A stretch of DNA of 64,000 nt from Valencia hispanica (GCA_963556495.2 OY747712.1:10610081-10674080); one strand, 5' to 3'; counted from the first letter of the stretch, positions 32,338 through 44,770 are shown. Made by a program: numbers and translations. Notes: generated from the sequence alone by a model not told the origin.

Positions 32338-34415
32338 CTCGTTGAGGCCCACCACATGTGTTTTGGACCCGATTCCCACTTCATTTTTTAAGCCATTTTA
32401 TGAATCTTTTAGGGATGAGATTTTAACCATGATTAATTGCTCCCTTCAGACGGGGGTCTTTCCTGCCGCCTTTAAAGGGGCGGAAGTGAAGCCCCTGCTG
32501 AAGAAGAGCAATTTAGATTTTAATGATTTTAATAATTTTAGACCAGTATCTAACTTACCATTTTTAAGCAAGGTTTTAGAAAAGCTTGTTTTAATTCAAC
32601 TTAATGATTTTATTAATTAGCACAATGTCCTGGAGAAATTTCAGTCTGGTTTTAGGGTGAACCACAGCACAGAGACGGCCCTTCTGAAGATTTTAAATGA
32701 TTTTAGAATAAATTATGACGCTCAGAAGGTGACAGTGTTGGTTCTACTGGATCTAAGCGCTGCCTTCGATACAGTAGACCACACTATTTTTTTAACCCGT
32801 TTAAAACAGATCGGCCTCTCTGGTGATGTTCACAAATGGTTCACATCCTATCTCACAGACAGGACTTTTATGCTAAGTTTAGATACCTGCTCTTCTAAGG
32901 TCCACAGGATTACATGTGGTGTGCCCCAGGGTTCGATTTTAGGCCCAGTGCTTTTTAACCTTTATATGCTCCCTCTTGGCAGCGTCATCAGGAGACATGG
33001 AGTTAACTTTCACAGTTATGCTGATGATACACAGTTATACATCTCCATGTCTCCCGATGACACACGGCCAATGGATGCACTTTTTAACTGCATTTTAGAC
33101 ATTAAATCCTGGATGGCAGAAAACTTTCTCCAGCTCAACCAGGACAAAACTGAAGTTTTAGTCATCGGTCCTGAGGCTCAGAGAGAGAAACTTTTACCAA
33201 AACTACAATCACTGTCTTTTAATCCCTCTTTACAAGTGAAGAACCTGGGCGTGATTTTTGACTCTGAGCTGACTTTTATTCCTCACATAAAAAATATCAC
33301 TAAAATAGGTTTTTATCAATTAAAGAACATCGCCAGAGTCTGCCCCATTCTCTCTCGGCCAATACGGAGACACTGATGCATGCTTTTATCTCCAGGAGAG
33401 TTTAATTACTGTAATGCCCTGCTTTCTGGTCTTCCCAAAAAGAGTATTTCAGGTTTACAACTACACCAAAATTCAGCAGCACGTGTCCTGATGAAGACCA
33501 GGAGGCGGGAGCACATTACACCGGTCTTAAAATCATTGCATTGGCTCCCCGTACATTTCAGGATCGACATTAATGTTCTTTTAATGGTTTTTCAGTGTCT
33601 TAATGGTCTTGGGCCTTCTTATCTCTCTGAACTGCTTTTACCATATAAACCTTCGCGGTCTCTGCGCTCCTCTGGCAGCCGTCTCCTTGTCACCCCAAAA
33701 GTCAGGACACACAAGCATGGCGAGGCGTCTTTCCAGTTTTATGGTCCTCACCTCAGGAACAGGCTGCCAGAGAGCCTCAGGGCTGCAGAGAACTTCATGT
33801 TTTTAAGAGCAGGCTCAAGACTCACCTTTTTAGCTTAGCTTTTAACTGATTATTATTTATCACTGTTTGTTTAATTGCTCTGGATGTTTTATATTATCAT
33901 ATTTTTATCAGTTTTACTATTTAATCTTAGCACATTAATTTACCGTTTCTTTTTATACTTTAATTTATCTTAATCCCCGTTCCAGTGTTTCCTCTGTGGG
34001 AGCCCTCTGCCCCGGGAGCGGTGGTCGGCTGTAGCTGCCTGGGTGCTCTCCAGGTGGAGCTTGGGTGGAGGTGGGGGTCTTGGCCTTGCCTCCACTGGGT
34101 GCCCTGTGTCGGTGCCTCGGCTGCTGCTGTTAATCTACTGCTGCCGGGGCAGATGGCCCCTCTGATGGCGTTTCCTTGCATGGTTCATCTACACTCGGCC
34201 CAATGTCCTTTTTAACTTTTTCTTTTAACTGTGTGTGTGCATGGGAGATGGGTTGGGGGGAGGGGGGTATAACTGTGACCATGCTTTTAAATCTGTGGGG
34301 GAGGGAAGGGAAGGTGGTTTTATGTGGGGTCATTTTAATCTGTAAAGCACTTTGTGATGCAACTTCTTGTATGAAAAGTGCTTTATAAATAAAGTTTGAT
34401 TTGATTTGATTTGAA
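32338..34415 (+). mobile_element. 5'-truncated L2-type LINE with 3' UTR and TTTGATT tail
   Basis: It starts inside the RT fingers (PTTCVLDPIPTSFF), runs through the RT and C-terminus to about 33838, then a GC-rich 3' UTR. It ends at 34340-34415 with AAGTGCTTTATAAATAAAG and TTTGATT repeats. It is opposite in orientation to, and clearly diverged from, the 25984-30716 element. Confidence 0.9.
32342..33838 (+). pseudogene. LINE reverse transcriptase, broken
   Basis: One frame carries [66 protein letters not shown], then YADDTQLY (intact catalytic motif) and LNQDKTEVLVIGP. A TAG at 32618-32620, two compensating shifts between about 33360 and 33410, and a shift near 33795 inactivate it. The end has KKSISGLQLHQNSAARVLMK and LKSLHWLPVHFRID. 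Confidence 0.9.
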
Positions 34416-34915
34416 AGCTACATTGTGTAAGAACTGCTACCATCTAGAAGTGAAACAACCAACTGAATACTACTTTCTAGCCCCACCTCCCACCCCCCCA
34501 TTCCGAGCGCGTTTTAACTCCTGCGGTGGCCGTTTCATGCCAAGGTTAACATGGCTTCCAGTACTGCGACTTCGTCCAGTGTTCCTTCCAGTGATGAGGT
34601 TACTTTAGAAATCTACATTGCATTTAGTTATATAGTCAGACGTCTGCCGCGTCGCGAATAGACAATCTCCGTCTGGCATTCGTCACGGTGCAACTGAGTG
34701 TAGCCAAAGCGCGAAAGGCGGAGCTAGAATTTCCAGAAATGTCCCTCGTTGGCGAATGTATTTCAAAGATGGAGGCTCAACATGGATTCAGTTATTCGAG
34801 CGACTCACGCGTATGTATTCTGAATAGCAGATTCTACACTTACGAGAATACTTTCATTAGTAGGTGGAAGTAATTACACACGAATGAGCACATATTTTTG
34901 AAAGAACAAAGGGGT
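34416..34915. mobile_element. Probable non-autonomous DNA element (fragment)
   Basis: CTACATTGTGTAAGAACTGC at the start, ACTTTCTAGCCCCACCTCCC, and a CpG-rich middle (CGCGTCGCGAATAGACAATC, 34640-34700) resemble a repeat common in fish genomes. The base composition differs sharply from the AT-rich flanks. I could not pair its termini, so the extent is approximate. Confidence 0.4.
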
Positions 34916-36010
34916 TTTTGCTAAGAATTAACTCAAAAAAATACACAAACACCTGCTCTTGCCTCAGCTCTGGATTAATCAAAGCTCCAGATCTACACAG
35001 TTCTAAATTAAGCTTTTAGTACATCTAAAGCTTCAGCTTTAGTCTCAACTACAGTTTCAGCCCCATCTCTATTCAATGTCAAGTTTCAGCTAGATTATCA
35101 GGCCAGAGTCAGATCCAGAATCTGCTCTAGCAAACATCTAGTAATAACCTTCTTTCACAATGCAGGCAAAGGTGGCCTAAGTATTTTTCTTTTACCCAAA
35201 CAAATCACATTTTATAGGACAGTGTGCACCCCAGAAATCAGATTTTTTGTAAATCAGACCCATAAAACCTCCATATGTTGTCCTAAATCATCCCAGATAT
35301 AAGATGTTATCAAATCAACTGCAGACTGAATGCTTGTGTAGCATTTTGACCAACTTTTATGTCACTGTAGTGTGACAGATTCACAAATTTGCACCTCAAG
35401 GGGCTGGAAGAAAAACAATTAAATATAAACAATAGACGAAAAAAGCACAGTAAACACGTAATTTTGTCAACTTCAGAAGTGATACACACATACACAACAG
35501 CACTGTAAACTGTTCCCACTGAATTCTAATGGCAGTTGCATTAAAATTATAAAGTGAACAACCATGCAAAAACTGGATGGAATGGAGTATTAAGACCTGC
35601 AGTTTGAAAGTTGCTTCATATAATACCCTTCAAGTGTTTTTCTTACCTCCAAATTAGACGAATTTGGCAATGAATGATCAGACATCTTTTCTTTATGAGA
35701 AAGGATTATTGAATGAATAGTTCATATATTGTTCAGAACCTTTTATGAGCATCACAACTAGTAAAATAGAAATAAATGTTTTGCCCGACCTTCTTCCTTT
35801 TTCAGGCCGAAATGAATGCCCTTGGGTGAGTTCATTTACATGTTCATAATATTCAGTCTAACCGTTTAGTTAAACATTAAATCGCCTAAAGGTAAACAAC
35901 ATGGCAAAAAGAAACCTAACCACATTAATATGTTTAATTTACTCACTCTGCAAAAATAAAACGTCCATCAGGATGTCACACACTGATAGAAGAAAAATGA
36001 ATAGAAGAAT
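34916..36010. other. No gene or repeat recognised
   Basis: AT-rich unique-looking DNA. 34985-35110 is rich in AGCTTCAGC-like motifs and matches the style of 31980-32110 on the other side of the L2 insertion. Confidence 0.35.
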
Positions 36011-36520
36011 AGGATAGAAATTCTCTTTATTGTCCAACAATTGGGAAATTCAGGCATAGCAGCAGCAAAGTTATAGATTCACACAAAGATTAAAATATAA
36101 AAAACTGAATTAATAATATTAATATTCCGTACAGTAAGGGCAGAATTACAACGCTAAAATACAGTGTAAGCTACTGAAAATAGGATACACCAGTTCAAGA
36201 ATTGTGCAACTGAGCAGGATCATTTAAAAATATTAACAAAATGTACATGTGTTCATGCATTAAACAGGCTATTTACAAGAAGTAAAAACTGTTCAAACAA
36301 TAGAGATGTGTAATAACAGCAGAAATGTTATTTTAAACGAGAAGAAGCAAATAACAGCAGGCATGTAAGCACCTTTTGAGTTTGTTGGGAGCAGGGATGG
36401 TTATACATTCTTACAGCTGCTGAGAGGAAGGACCTGCGATAACATTTCTTTTTGCACCTAGGATGCAACAGTCTGTGCCTGAAGGAGCTCTCCAGTTCAG
36501 CAACAGCTTGATGCATGGGG
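36011..36520 (-). mobile_element. LINE 3' end, Rex1-like, with C-terminal codons
   Basis: On the minus strand 36516-36328 encode FRHRLLHPRCKKKCYRRSFL and SAAVRMYN, the final residues of a common fish LINE ORF2. The 3' UTR ends at about 36011 with GACAATAAAGAGAATTTC. A related 3' end is seen at 43390-43790. Confidence 0.7.
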
Positions 36521-36723
36521 CGGAAGAAAATGATGAGATATCATTTATTATTTACTTATTGTGATTCAAAACCCATCATGTGTCATGTTTCCGGTTTGAA
36601 AGGACACAAGTGGAGACAAAAACTCCAGTTAAACAATGTGCTTTACCAAGAAAAAAGGAGACTTACAGGTAAACCTGCAGGGAAACCAACAGTGAAACGG
36701 AAGATCGCAGTAAGGAACAATGA

Positions 36724-36918
36724 GGGGGCATCGTGTGGCGTAATGCTTAGTGTGGGCGCCCCATGTATTGAGGCCTCAATCTTCAACGTGGTCGTCCAGG
36801 GAACAAGTCCCGTCCTCGTGGACCTTTGCCGTATTTGATCCCCCACTTCTGTCCTCCCTTTTATACTATCCCCCTGTCAAATAAAGACCACTATGGTCAC
36901 AAAATCTTTTTAAAAAAG
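36724..36918 (+). mobile_element. tRNA-derived SINE, copy 1, with 13-nt target duplication
   Basis: The element matches the SINE at 48288-48472: GGCGTAATGCTTAGTGTGGG against GCGTAGTGGTATAGGAC, the shared GGCGCCCCATG, and the shared tail AAGACCACTATGGTCACAAA. The direct repeats TAAGGAACAATGA at 36711-36723 and TAATGAACAATGA at 36919-36931 (12 of 13 identical) are its target duplications. Its B box is decayed. The 36515-36838 ORF crossing it is not real. Confidence 0.8.
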
Positions 36919-36931
36919 TAATGAACAATGA

Positions 36932-38439
36932 AAACCAGTGAGCTTATATACTGAGCCAGGGGTGGATAATGGCAAAGGAACCAGATGAACCAGAGGTGAT
37001 GAGGTGCAGCTGTATCAGAATGCAAGCAGGGAAAGCGAGGGAGAGAAAATAATTAACACAGTTTTCTTTTTAACTAAAAGACTAACACTGATCCAAGTGA
37101 AATAAATTGACTTGCACAGTTAACAGAAAACAAGAACACAATGGCAATAACAGCAAATGATTATAGCAAGCGCTTCTACCAATAATAAAACTGGTAATGA
37201 TAAAAACACAAATACATGTGGACTGCGACAGCATGAGTATTATTGTATGTCAACAAGTGGCAAAGCAGAAAAACTCTGAGACTAAGCACATTGGCAGGCA
37301 AAATTTGGGGTAGAAAAGAAACGGGTTAACCACTGTAGCTGAATTATAATAGGAACTATACAATAACTGCTATAATATACAACTCTATAAACCTGAATAC
37401 CAGATCCAATGCTGTTTGACACATCTGCAGTGCTTCAACCAGATCCCTATAGAAATCACAGGCATTTTACTTGGGTGCGGCATGTCAGTATGAATATTCA
37501 TTTTATGAAGGGATTAATAAAAACTAAATTGAGCCTGACTAAACTGGCTCAGAGTCTGTGAAATGCTTGGTCTCAATTCACTCTTTAATGAATGGAAATT
37601 TAATGCTCAGCTTAGCGCAGCGCTCCCGTCTTCACAGTTGAACTTGTTTCCCCGTGAAATCCAGTGACCTCCTAGCTGCTCTCAGTTGTAACATTTTCCG
37701 GTTTGCTTTCAGGAATGATGCGCTTGGAGCAACTCGGAGAGATAGCGGAGGGAGGTGAACATTTTGACCTTGGATGCTTCTCGGGAATGTCTTTTTAAAG
37801 GGAGATAAAAAGCTCCCTCTGCTGTGTCATTTATTTGTCCTTGCTTATATTTTCAGATTTACAGAAAATATTCAAAAGACTTGTTTTTGGAGGGCAGTCA
37901 CATTTAAAATGAAATTCTCAATCATAGAAAGAGAGTAGAACGATTTCTATATCCATTACTCTTAAGGATGTGATTAAATTAAAATGTGGATCCTATATAT
38001 AGAAAATTGTTTTATAATCTTGCTTTACTGTTTGTACCTGCAGATGTATGGTAATTATTTTACCAGAGCTTTAAATTGGAGCCTGAATAATACGAATTAC
38101 AAAGCTCATTCTGTGATTTTTGGCTGCAACTGCTATTTTTACAAACCTCACTACTCATTGTGCTGGGCAATACATTTTTCACATTATGGGTGGGGAATTA
38201 GCACAGAGGTCAAATGTTCTGCAAATAGTTCAAATCTTGGAAATCTACAGTGAATGGTCTCATTTGGTCTCCGTTTTAAATGTAACACTGGACATAAATA
38301 TATTTTGTGACTCTGCAGAAGCTCATCGAATCAACTCCTCTGTGAATCCTGAAGTTGAACCAACTAAATATTACTGAGTGTGACCTTTTTTTAAGGACAG
38401 GCAGTGTGCAATGGTGTGTTTATTCAGCATAATCATAGT
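36932..38439. other. No gene recognised; possible conserved noncoding block at 37470-37700
   Basis: The region 37470-37700 is compositionally balanced, repeat-free within the window and rich in homeodomain-like TTAAT and AATTGA motifs next to a GC-rich end. The rest is AT-rich. ORFs 37984-38253 and 38120-38377 have no recognised domain. Confidence 0.35.
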
Positions 38440-38800
38440 AAGAGTGGCTGCATTACTACAAAATGTCACCTATGGTGAGTAGAAGTGGGCCCAAAATGGA
38501 GCCTTGTGAACCCAATGTGATCTTCACTTGCTCTGATTTGTAATTGTCAAGTGATACAAAATACTCTCTAGAATCAATTTAGCACAGTATCAAAACATCC
38601 TATCCATTTTTCCTGCCTCACCATGTAATTATCAACTGTGTTCAATGCAGCACTAAAGATCCAATAATTCCAAAACACAAGGATTTCTGTTAAGATGTAT
38701 TTTTAAAACATTTCTAATGCAGTCTTAGGGCTATAAAGTTGTTGAAAAACCCAAATAGATAGCACTGAAGATATTTTTTTAGATCAAAAGGAGCTAATTT
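38440..38800 (-). mobile_element. Very decayed L2-type reverse transcriptase fragment
   Basis: The minus strand at about 38513-38466 reads [12 protein letters not shown], the remains of the [11 protein letters not shown] motif B. Flanking sequence parallels 27000-27300 of the full L2 element (AATGGAGCCTTGTGAACCCA against ATGGAGCCCTGGGGCACCCC). No open frame survives. Confidence 0.65.
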
Positions 38801-39759
38801 TCCAGTTAATTAGAACAGGTGGCAAAGTTACTGTATGAGAAAAAGAAAAAAGATTATGTGAAAACAACCACACATCTTCAAGAAAATACAGTCGATTTTT
38901 AAGCAATTAAAAGATTTTTAATCACACATTAGTCAGATAGTATAATAAGTTTTCTGTGACAGCTGGCACAATTAATAAAGCTATAATGAGACTTGACTTT
39001 TCTTTCGTGAAAACTGCCCATACCAACTGTCACAGCCCAGCCAAAACAACATTTACACACCCACTTAGAAAGGAAGAGGGAAAGAAACCCTCTCCAGTCT
39101 TTTTCATTGTGCATTTCTGTTGTTATGGCTACAGGCTGTCAATGGGCTAAATGATAGCCTGTCGGAGGACGAGAGGGTGGGTGTTACCACACTCCAGCAA
39201 AACACAGTGAAGGAGGACAGGTTGCAAGAGCTGCGGGACTTTTCTGTTTCAACACTGTGATTTATTGCCAGCACGACTGGTATTGTTTTCTTGAGGTGAA
39301 CGCGATTGTGTGGGTTTGGCTGCCATCATGGTAAAATGTCATCCAGGAGACACTTACTGTCGCAGGAACATCACAAAGGTGTTTTTGTGTACCGGGTGAC
39401 AGTGTCAGGTTCATATTTCATTCTGTGAGGGATGATGGGAGATGCCGCTGAGAGGAGATCAGAATGAATGCTCATTACAGCCATCTGGGAGTGCCAGGAT
39501 TTGATGGGCACCGAGGCTGGTGATAGCTTCTTGTTTTTCTGTAATTTACATGCTGGTAACGTCCCATGAATCCTTGTGTCAAAATTTCCCCAAACTTACA
39601 TCAGTACTTATGTCGCTCGCCCTTAAATCCAAAGAAACCTTTCTCTAAAAAACCCTGCAAAAAATGTGCTTGGTTATTTTGTTTTCCCACGGAATTGTTC
39701 CAGCTCATTGCTTCTGGCCTTTATGGGAAATACCCCAAAACAACCCCTTCTGGTCCTCT
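38801..39759. other. No gene recognised
   Basis: Includes a unique, GC-richer part at 39280-39530. Short ORFs at 38929-39150 and 39566-39775 show no domain. Confidence 0.35.
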
Positions 39760-39832
39760 TTTGTTTGTCTTGTAAAGTGACTTGAGATGACATTGGCTGT
39801 GAATTGCTGCTATATAGTAAACTAAATTGAAC
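39760..39832 (+). mobile_element. L2-type LINE 3' terminus, short remnant
   Basis: CTTGTAAAGTGACTTGAGAT, then GACATTGGCTGTGAATTGCT and ATATAGTAAACTAAATTGAA match the ends at 3945-4008 and 7010-7075. Confidence 0.7.
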
Positions 39833-42125
39833 TTCAACAGTCAGTCCTGTAAATTACATCCTAGACTAAGAATTACTCTGTTTTCGAATGGATGAGCGCA
39901 CAACAGGCAACAACAAAAAAACAGGAGCTTATGTTTTTATGAGTAATGCCATAACCCTCTCTGTACACAACCCACAGACGGACTAACACACTAGTGAAGT
40001 GATTTTTTAAAATATCAAACTAAAAAGGGTTTAACAGTCAATTTTTCACAATAATCACTAGGGCACAAATGAGAATTTCTCATCTCTCAATCTCTTTTAG
40101 CAGAATTTTGCTTTATAGGCTTTTTCTTGAATGCTTTCTATAACATTTTTGTTCCACATACTTGGAATTATTGGATTTTTACTCCCATTATGTTTCACAT
40201 ATTTTCCATGGTATGAAACCTAAAAATAAAACCTTACTGAGAGCATATCTCTGCTAATCGCCTGTTCCAGAGCTCTCAAATGTGTGCAGAATGCAATGGT
40301 GCTGCTGCAGATCTGTGCTGGAAGGCACACAATCAGATCAGTGCTAACCCTTCTCCTGCAAGCCTGAGGGTGCTGCTGTCTCCATCAAGGGCAAATAGGT
40401 GAAGATTAGCATAAAATGTCAAGAGTCTTTGCAGGAACTTTTCAACACTTCTGCAGACTGTGGTGCAACATTCCAAGTAGCACAAAACTGAACGTCTCCC
40501 AATAAAATGAACTTTAAAGCCGAGTAGTTGCTTTGGGTTTTTGTTTTGCGACTCACTGGCAGCAGATCCATGACTTTAAGATCTATGAATAAATTCGACA
40601 CACAGTGCGGCATCTGCTAACGCAGCGTGTTCTGTTAGATCGTTGAGCGTCCTGCACCACTGGGAGACTGTCGAACAAACGCTGTGATTTTACATGCTCT
40701 GTTAAGTTTGTCCACCATGTCGGCTTTGAGCCTCGCTGCCTTGCCTGATTACCTCCAACAAGTTCCACTTCTCCAGTTATTTGGTGTCGACAAGTTCCAG
40801 TGGAAAACATCATTTGGAGAAGTGCTGCTACCTTTCCTCTTTAACCTCAGCTTGAGACACTTTAGCAGGATTTCAAATCATGTGATGTTTTCATATTTTT
40901 TACTTTCAGGTTGTCCAGATCAGCATTTTATTTCCTATTTAAAACCTTCAAATTTGAAGCAATAAGTAGATGAGATAAGGAGTTGTCTAGTAGCAGAACA
41001 AGATGGGTTAGAGACAGGGAATGTTTGTGGGTGTTGATCTGGAAAATACATTGTTTTTCATTACAAATCTCTACAAACTAATACCTGCCAGACAGCAACA
41101 ACACACTCCTGAAAATTACAGCAGAGTGAATTAGAGCACAGAAATTCTTTGACTGCATGTTAGCAGGTTTAGCAGAGGAGCCGGGGATAATGTAGGGATG
41201 TTACAGATAGAGAGAGAAGCTTTCACTCTGAGTTATGTTAATTTTCAGAAGCTGTTTCCAGTAATCTTCTCCATTGTAGCTTGCAGTGTAATTGGTTTGC
41301 TGTTTGCTGCTGATAAACGTGTGGAAGAGTCAGGTCTCCTCTGGATTGAATCAGGAAACAGTCAGGCTGAAAATGCTGGCTGAACCCAGCAGCCAGGAGG
41401 CTGTTCCAGCATCTGTACTCTGTCGCCTTTGTCTCTGCAGCAGCAAGATGACGCAGCATGTAAGGAGAAGACAGAGGCAGCAGACTGAGACAGATACCCA
41501 CACCTTGTTTGTCCTCATGCAGCTTGCTGTACGCTCCTATCTGCAGCAGCTAGTGGTACCAGCAGCGCACAGCCTCCGATTCAGGTCATCCCAGTGGAAA
41601 TAAAACCACTAACCGTGGATCTGCTCCGCCACTCGTTAAAATTTGTGAACCTGTCAGCCCACCAGAAACTTTTCTGACAGTTTGCTCTCCAATATACTAA
41701 GGGGATCGGTGGAGAAAAAAAAAGGTTTTTGAAATCTGTTATATATGTTGAACTAAAAGTCAACATTTGAGTTCTCAGATTTTATTTTAGTTGTGTTTTG
41801 AGCTCAAATAACCAACCTTCGAATGACCAAACAACCATGGAGGAGGGTTATACGGTCTATTTGGCACAAAGATTTGTAGCTTTCACTTTCTTGTCTCATT
41901 AACAACCATTTCATTGGAGAAGTAACAAAAGTTAGAATTAGATCACAACATGGGGATGGGGGAATGAGTGGTGGAAGTCTCCGCTCTCTGAGTGATTTTC
42001 TAGTTTTAATTTAAGACGTGTTTTTTTTCAAAACTCTGCCTGAAAATCAGCAGTACGGCACCAACACAACACGACAGTAACATGCCTGGTCAGAAAATAA
42101 AACATACTTTAGCCTACCAGAAAAG
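39833..42125. other. No gene or repeat recognised
   Basis: AT-rich DNA with scattered short ORFs. 41380-41600 is GC-richer and open in one frame (41292-41603), but lacks any domain or convincing splice sites. Confidence 0.35.
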
Positions 42126-42368
42126 TCATTGGCCGCTATCTTCATCTTCCTCATTAAAGCCACTGAAGTTGTCTTCTTCAGTGTCTTTATGTCCTTTGAA
42201 AGCTTTTGTTGTCTTTTTATACTGACTCAGTTCTTCCCGTTGCCTCTTTCAATGTCTCACCATTGATTGATTGATGTCAAGCTTACATGCAGTAGCTTTA
42301 TTTCCTTCTTTGATGGCCAGCTCGATTGCCTTTTACTTAAAAGCTGCATTTCTTTGTGTGTTTTCCAT
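42126..42368 (-). pseudogene. pogo/Tigger-type transposase N-terminal fragment
   Basis: The ATG at 42368 begins a frame with MENTQRNAAFK, stop, KAIELAIKEGNKATACKLDI, NQSMVRH, stop, KRQREELSQYKK, and an acidic end, closing at 42126. The helix-turn-helix pattern (AAFK..AIE.A...GN..A....I....VR.W) is that of CENP-B/pogo-like DNA-binding domains, with the expected Trp after VRH replaced by a stop. The catalytic DDE part is absent. Confidence 0.65.
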
Positions 42369-42575
42369 GATGAGGGTGTGTGCATGAAAACTACCGGTAG
42401 TGTCTTCTTCAGCGCATAATCTTTCCCCGCATGTCTGTCTCACTTACGCGCTTCCTGCAATAGTGCCCCCCGGAGGCCGTTAGCCAGTAAAAAATCTACA
42501 AATTAGCCGCATCGTTGTATAGGACGCTGGGTCCAAAGCGTGTGAAAAAAGTAACGGCTTATGGTCCGGAAATTA
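42369..42575. mobile_element. Terminal part of the same pogo-like element
   Basis: Directly upstream (element sense) of the fragment, the sequence runs through GTAGTGTCTTCTTCAGCGCA to GGCTTATGGTCCGGAAATTA at 42556, which resembles the TTATAGTCCGGAAAATACGGT terminus of a common vertebrate Tc1/pogo family. The other terminus was not found. Confidence 0.5.
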
Positions 42576-43059
42576 TGGTAAATGTTATGAACCAACACAA
42601 AGTTGTGTATAACTGGTTAAGTGGAAGGAATGAATACATTGCTTTGAAATCTTATTACAAATACAAAACCTCTTTACTATTTTACCCTGATGAAATCCAG
42701 TGCACCTAGCACCCTTCAGAAGTAGAGTTCACTTGCTCCAGGTTGCTCTGTTCGATTGGGGACCAAAATTGCAATATTGTTGCTTTTTTTTGGCTGATGC
42801 GGTTCGCTTTTACACTTCACTGTGTAAAACAAACCAAACTTTTTGAGCAACACATTTACCTCCTCGTCTGTGGTGCACTGAACACAGGGACACAGTACTA
42901 CCCATGACTTCACGCCATTGGTTGAAGTATGACATCACAAGAGTCCACAAGGCTGGACTACACATGACTATTTTGCTATCATACACAGTGGGGAGGATGA
43001 TTAGGAATAGGAAAATGTAACTTTGTGCTTTGTTGTGATGAGAATAAAATTACATTTTC
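42576..43059. other. No gene or repeat recognised
   Basis: AT-rich, with short ORFs lacking domains on either strand. Confidence 0.35.
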
Positions 43060-43310
43060 AGCAACAAATTATTTGACTTATTCTGGTGTGAAGCAAAGGA
43101 TCAGTGTAAAAGCACCTTATTCCCACTGTTAAAGTAAGGTCGAGTATCTGTGATGCTGTGGAGGCCTGTTTCTCTATGGGAATCTTGCTCACAAGCTCTT
43201 TAAAATACCAGAAAACTTAAGCGGCCTTTGCATGCAAACTGAAAATTATTCCCCGTCTCAGTACCCAGACCTAAATCTTATAGAAAACACATTGCTGAGT
43301 TGATGAACAT
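43060..43310 (+). mobile_element. Tc1-like transposase remnant
   Basis: Plus-strand reading gives SVMLWRPVS near 43150 (from the IMLWGCFS signature) and SQYPDLNLIENTL near 43258-43296 (from the SPDLNPIENLW signature). They are close together because the intervening part is deleted. Highly decayed. Confidence 0.65.
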
Positions 43311-43389
43311 TTGTCTTAGCTCATTCTTTGTTGCACCAAAGCAGGACAGCGTTTAATTTTCTATAATATGATATGTTATATAATATTTT

Positions 43390-43790
43390 ACAAAGTATTC
43401 AGAATCAGAAGCAGTTTTATCCTCCAAGAATGTGTGTACAACCAAGGAATTTGACTGAGCTCACAGTGCACAGACATAAGGTACAAATAAATAAACTTCA
43501 GAGGAATAAAATAGAGGATAAAGAGAACAGTAGTTACATGTATGTCCAGCCATTTTTATATAAAGAAAAGAGAAAAGAACAGTACGTTGTGGCAGTCCAA
43601 TAGGCTTATTTTGTCCCCCATCTGAGTAGCTGACTACTCAGAATGTGAAGTGTTTATTGTGTTCATCAAAGAGACAGACTGGGTGAAGAAACCGTCTCTG
43701 TGGCGCCGACCTGAAGGGAACAGTTTGTGTCCAGGATGTGTGGGGTCTGCAGAGGTTTTAGCCATCTTTTTTCTATTAAATATACACGAA
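43390..43790 (-). mobile_element. LINE 3' end (Rex1-like)
   Basis: CAGAATCAGAAGCAGTTTTA, then CAACCAAGGAATTTGACTGA, then GTGGCGCCGACCTGAAGGGA and GATGTGTGGGGTCTGCAGAG follow, in reverse complement, the 3' end of a widespread fish LINE. No intact coding sequence. Confidence 0.65.
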
Positions 43791-44770
43791 TTAAGGTCAG
43801 AATTACATGCATATCTCATGTGTAAACATAATTATAACCAGAATATTCAATAGTTAGAAAATGTGTCAGAACGACGCAGCAGTATCGGCTGCTGTTTAAG
43901 ATTGTTCTTCGCTTTATGTTTTCACTGTAATGAATTCCAATAAAACTGAACATTTTTACTAAATGCTAAATGACCCCTATTTAATTCCCTGAGCCAAAAC
44001 ATCCACCCAGTCTTTTATTCAGCTATTTTTATTCCAACATGCTTTAATTATTAGTTTTCAGAAAAGAAAAGAAAATCCTTCTCTCTAAATAAGGTAACTC
44101 AGGCGTTGTGCAGAGCATGGAGCTGACTGATGACTTGGTGGCTTTAAGCCATTCAGAATTAATATTTATAATTACTCCACAGGACTAAAGGTAGACTTAT
44201 GAAAGGAACTGAAATGGGGATAATCACAGGAGGACGTTCAGCTATTCACAAATGCAAAGTCAGAGGATTTACTTGATTGAATTTAAAAAACGATGCAGCT
44301 CAATGAAACTGAATAGAAAAGTAGCTGAACACTAAAAAAGAATAAAGTACAGTAATTTCAACATTTCACACCTAAAGGCAGCTTAATATGCTTTACATAA
44401 TGCATGAACTGACATAGAAAAATAAATAAAACCGAGATGTTTAAAGTAATAATTAAAAGGATTAAAAAATCAAAAAATGAGGCTTGTGGAGATGACCAAA
44501 AAGTTGCCTCGGGCGCTAAAGGAGCACTGTGTTTAATAATTGATGTATTGGGGAAAAATAGGATAATTTTCATCTTTATTATGTTTAGAGTTTTTTTCTA
44601 CATTTGTTATTATTGCATGTACAACATGAACAAATTGGTTCGTAGCAAGTCTGAAAAAGTTTAGAAAAGTAGAACATTTTATTACAAAAATGCTCCAGAT
44701 CTGGATAAGTAACAGATCTATATTCCCTATCCCATTCTGTGCTCCCTACATCATATAGTAACATATAGTA
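43791..44770. other. No gene or repeat recognised
   Basis: AT-rich sequence; ORFs 44358-44573 and 44437-44664 overlap on opposite strands and carry no domain. Confidence 0.35.

Noticed and set aside
36515..36838. 107-codon plus-strand ORF
   Set aside because: Its second half is the SINE copy, so it is not a gene.
41292..41603. 103-codon ORF in a GC-richer patch
   Set aside because: No domain, no convincing splice sites, and an overlapping open frame exists on the other strand.
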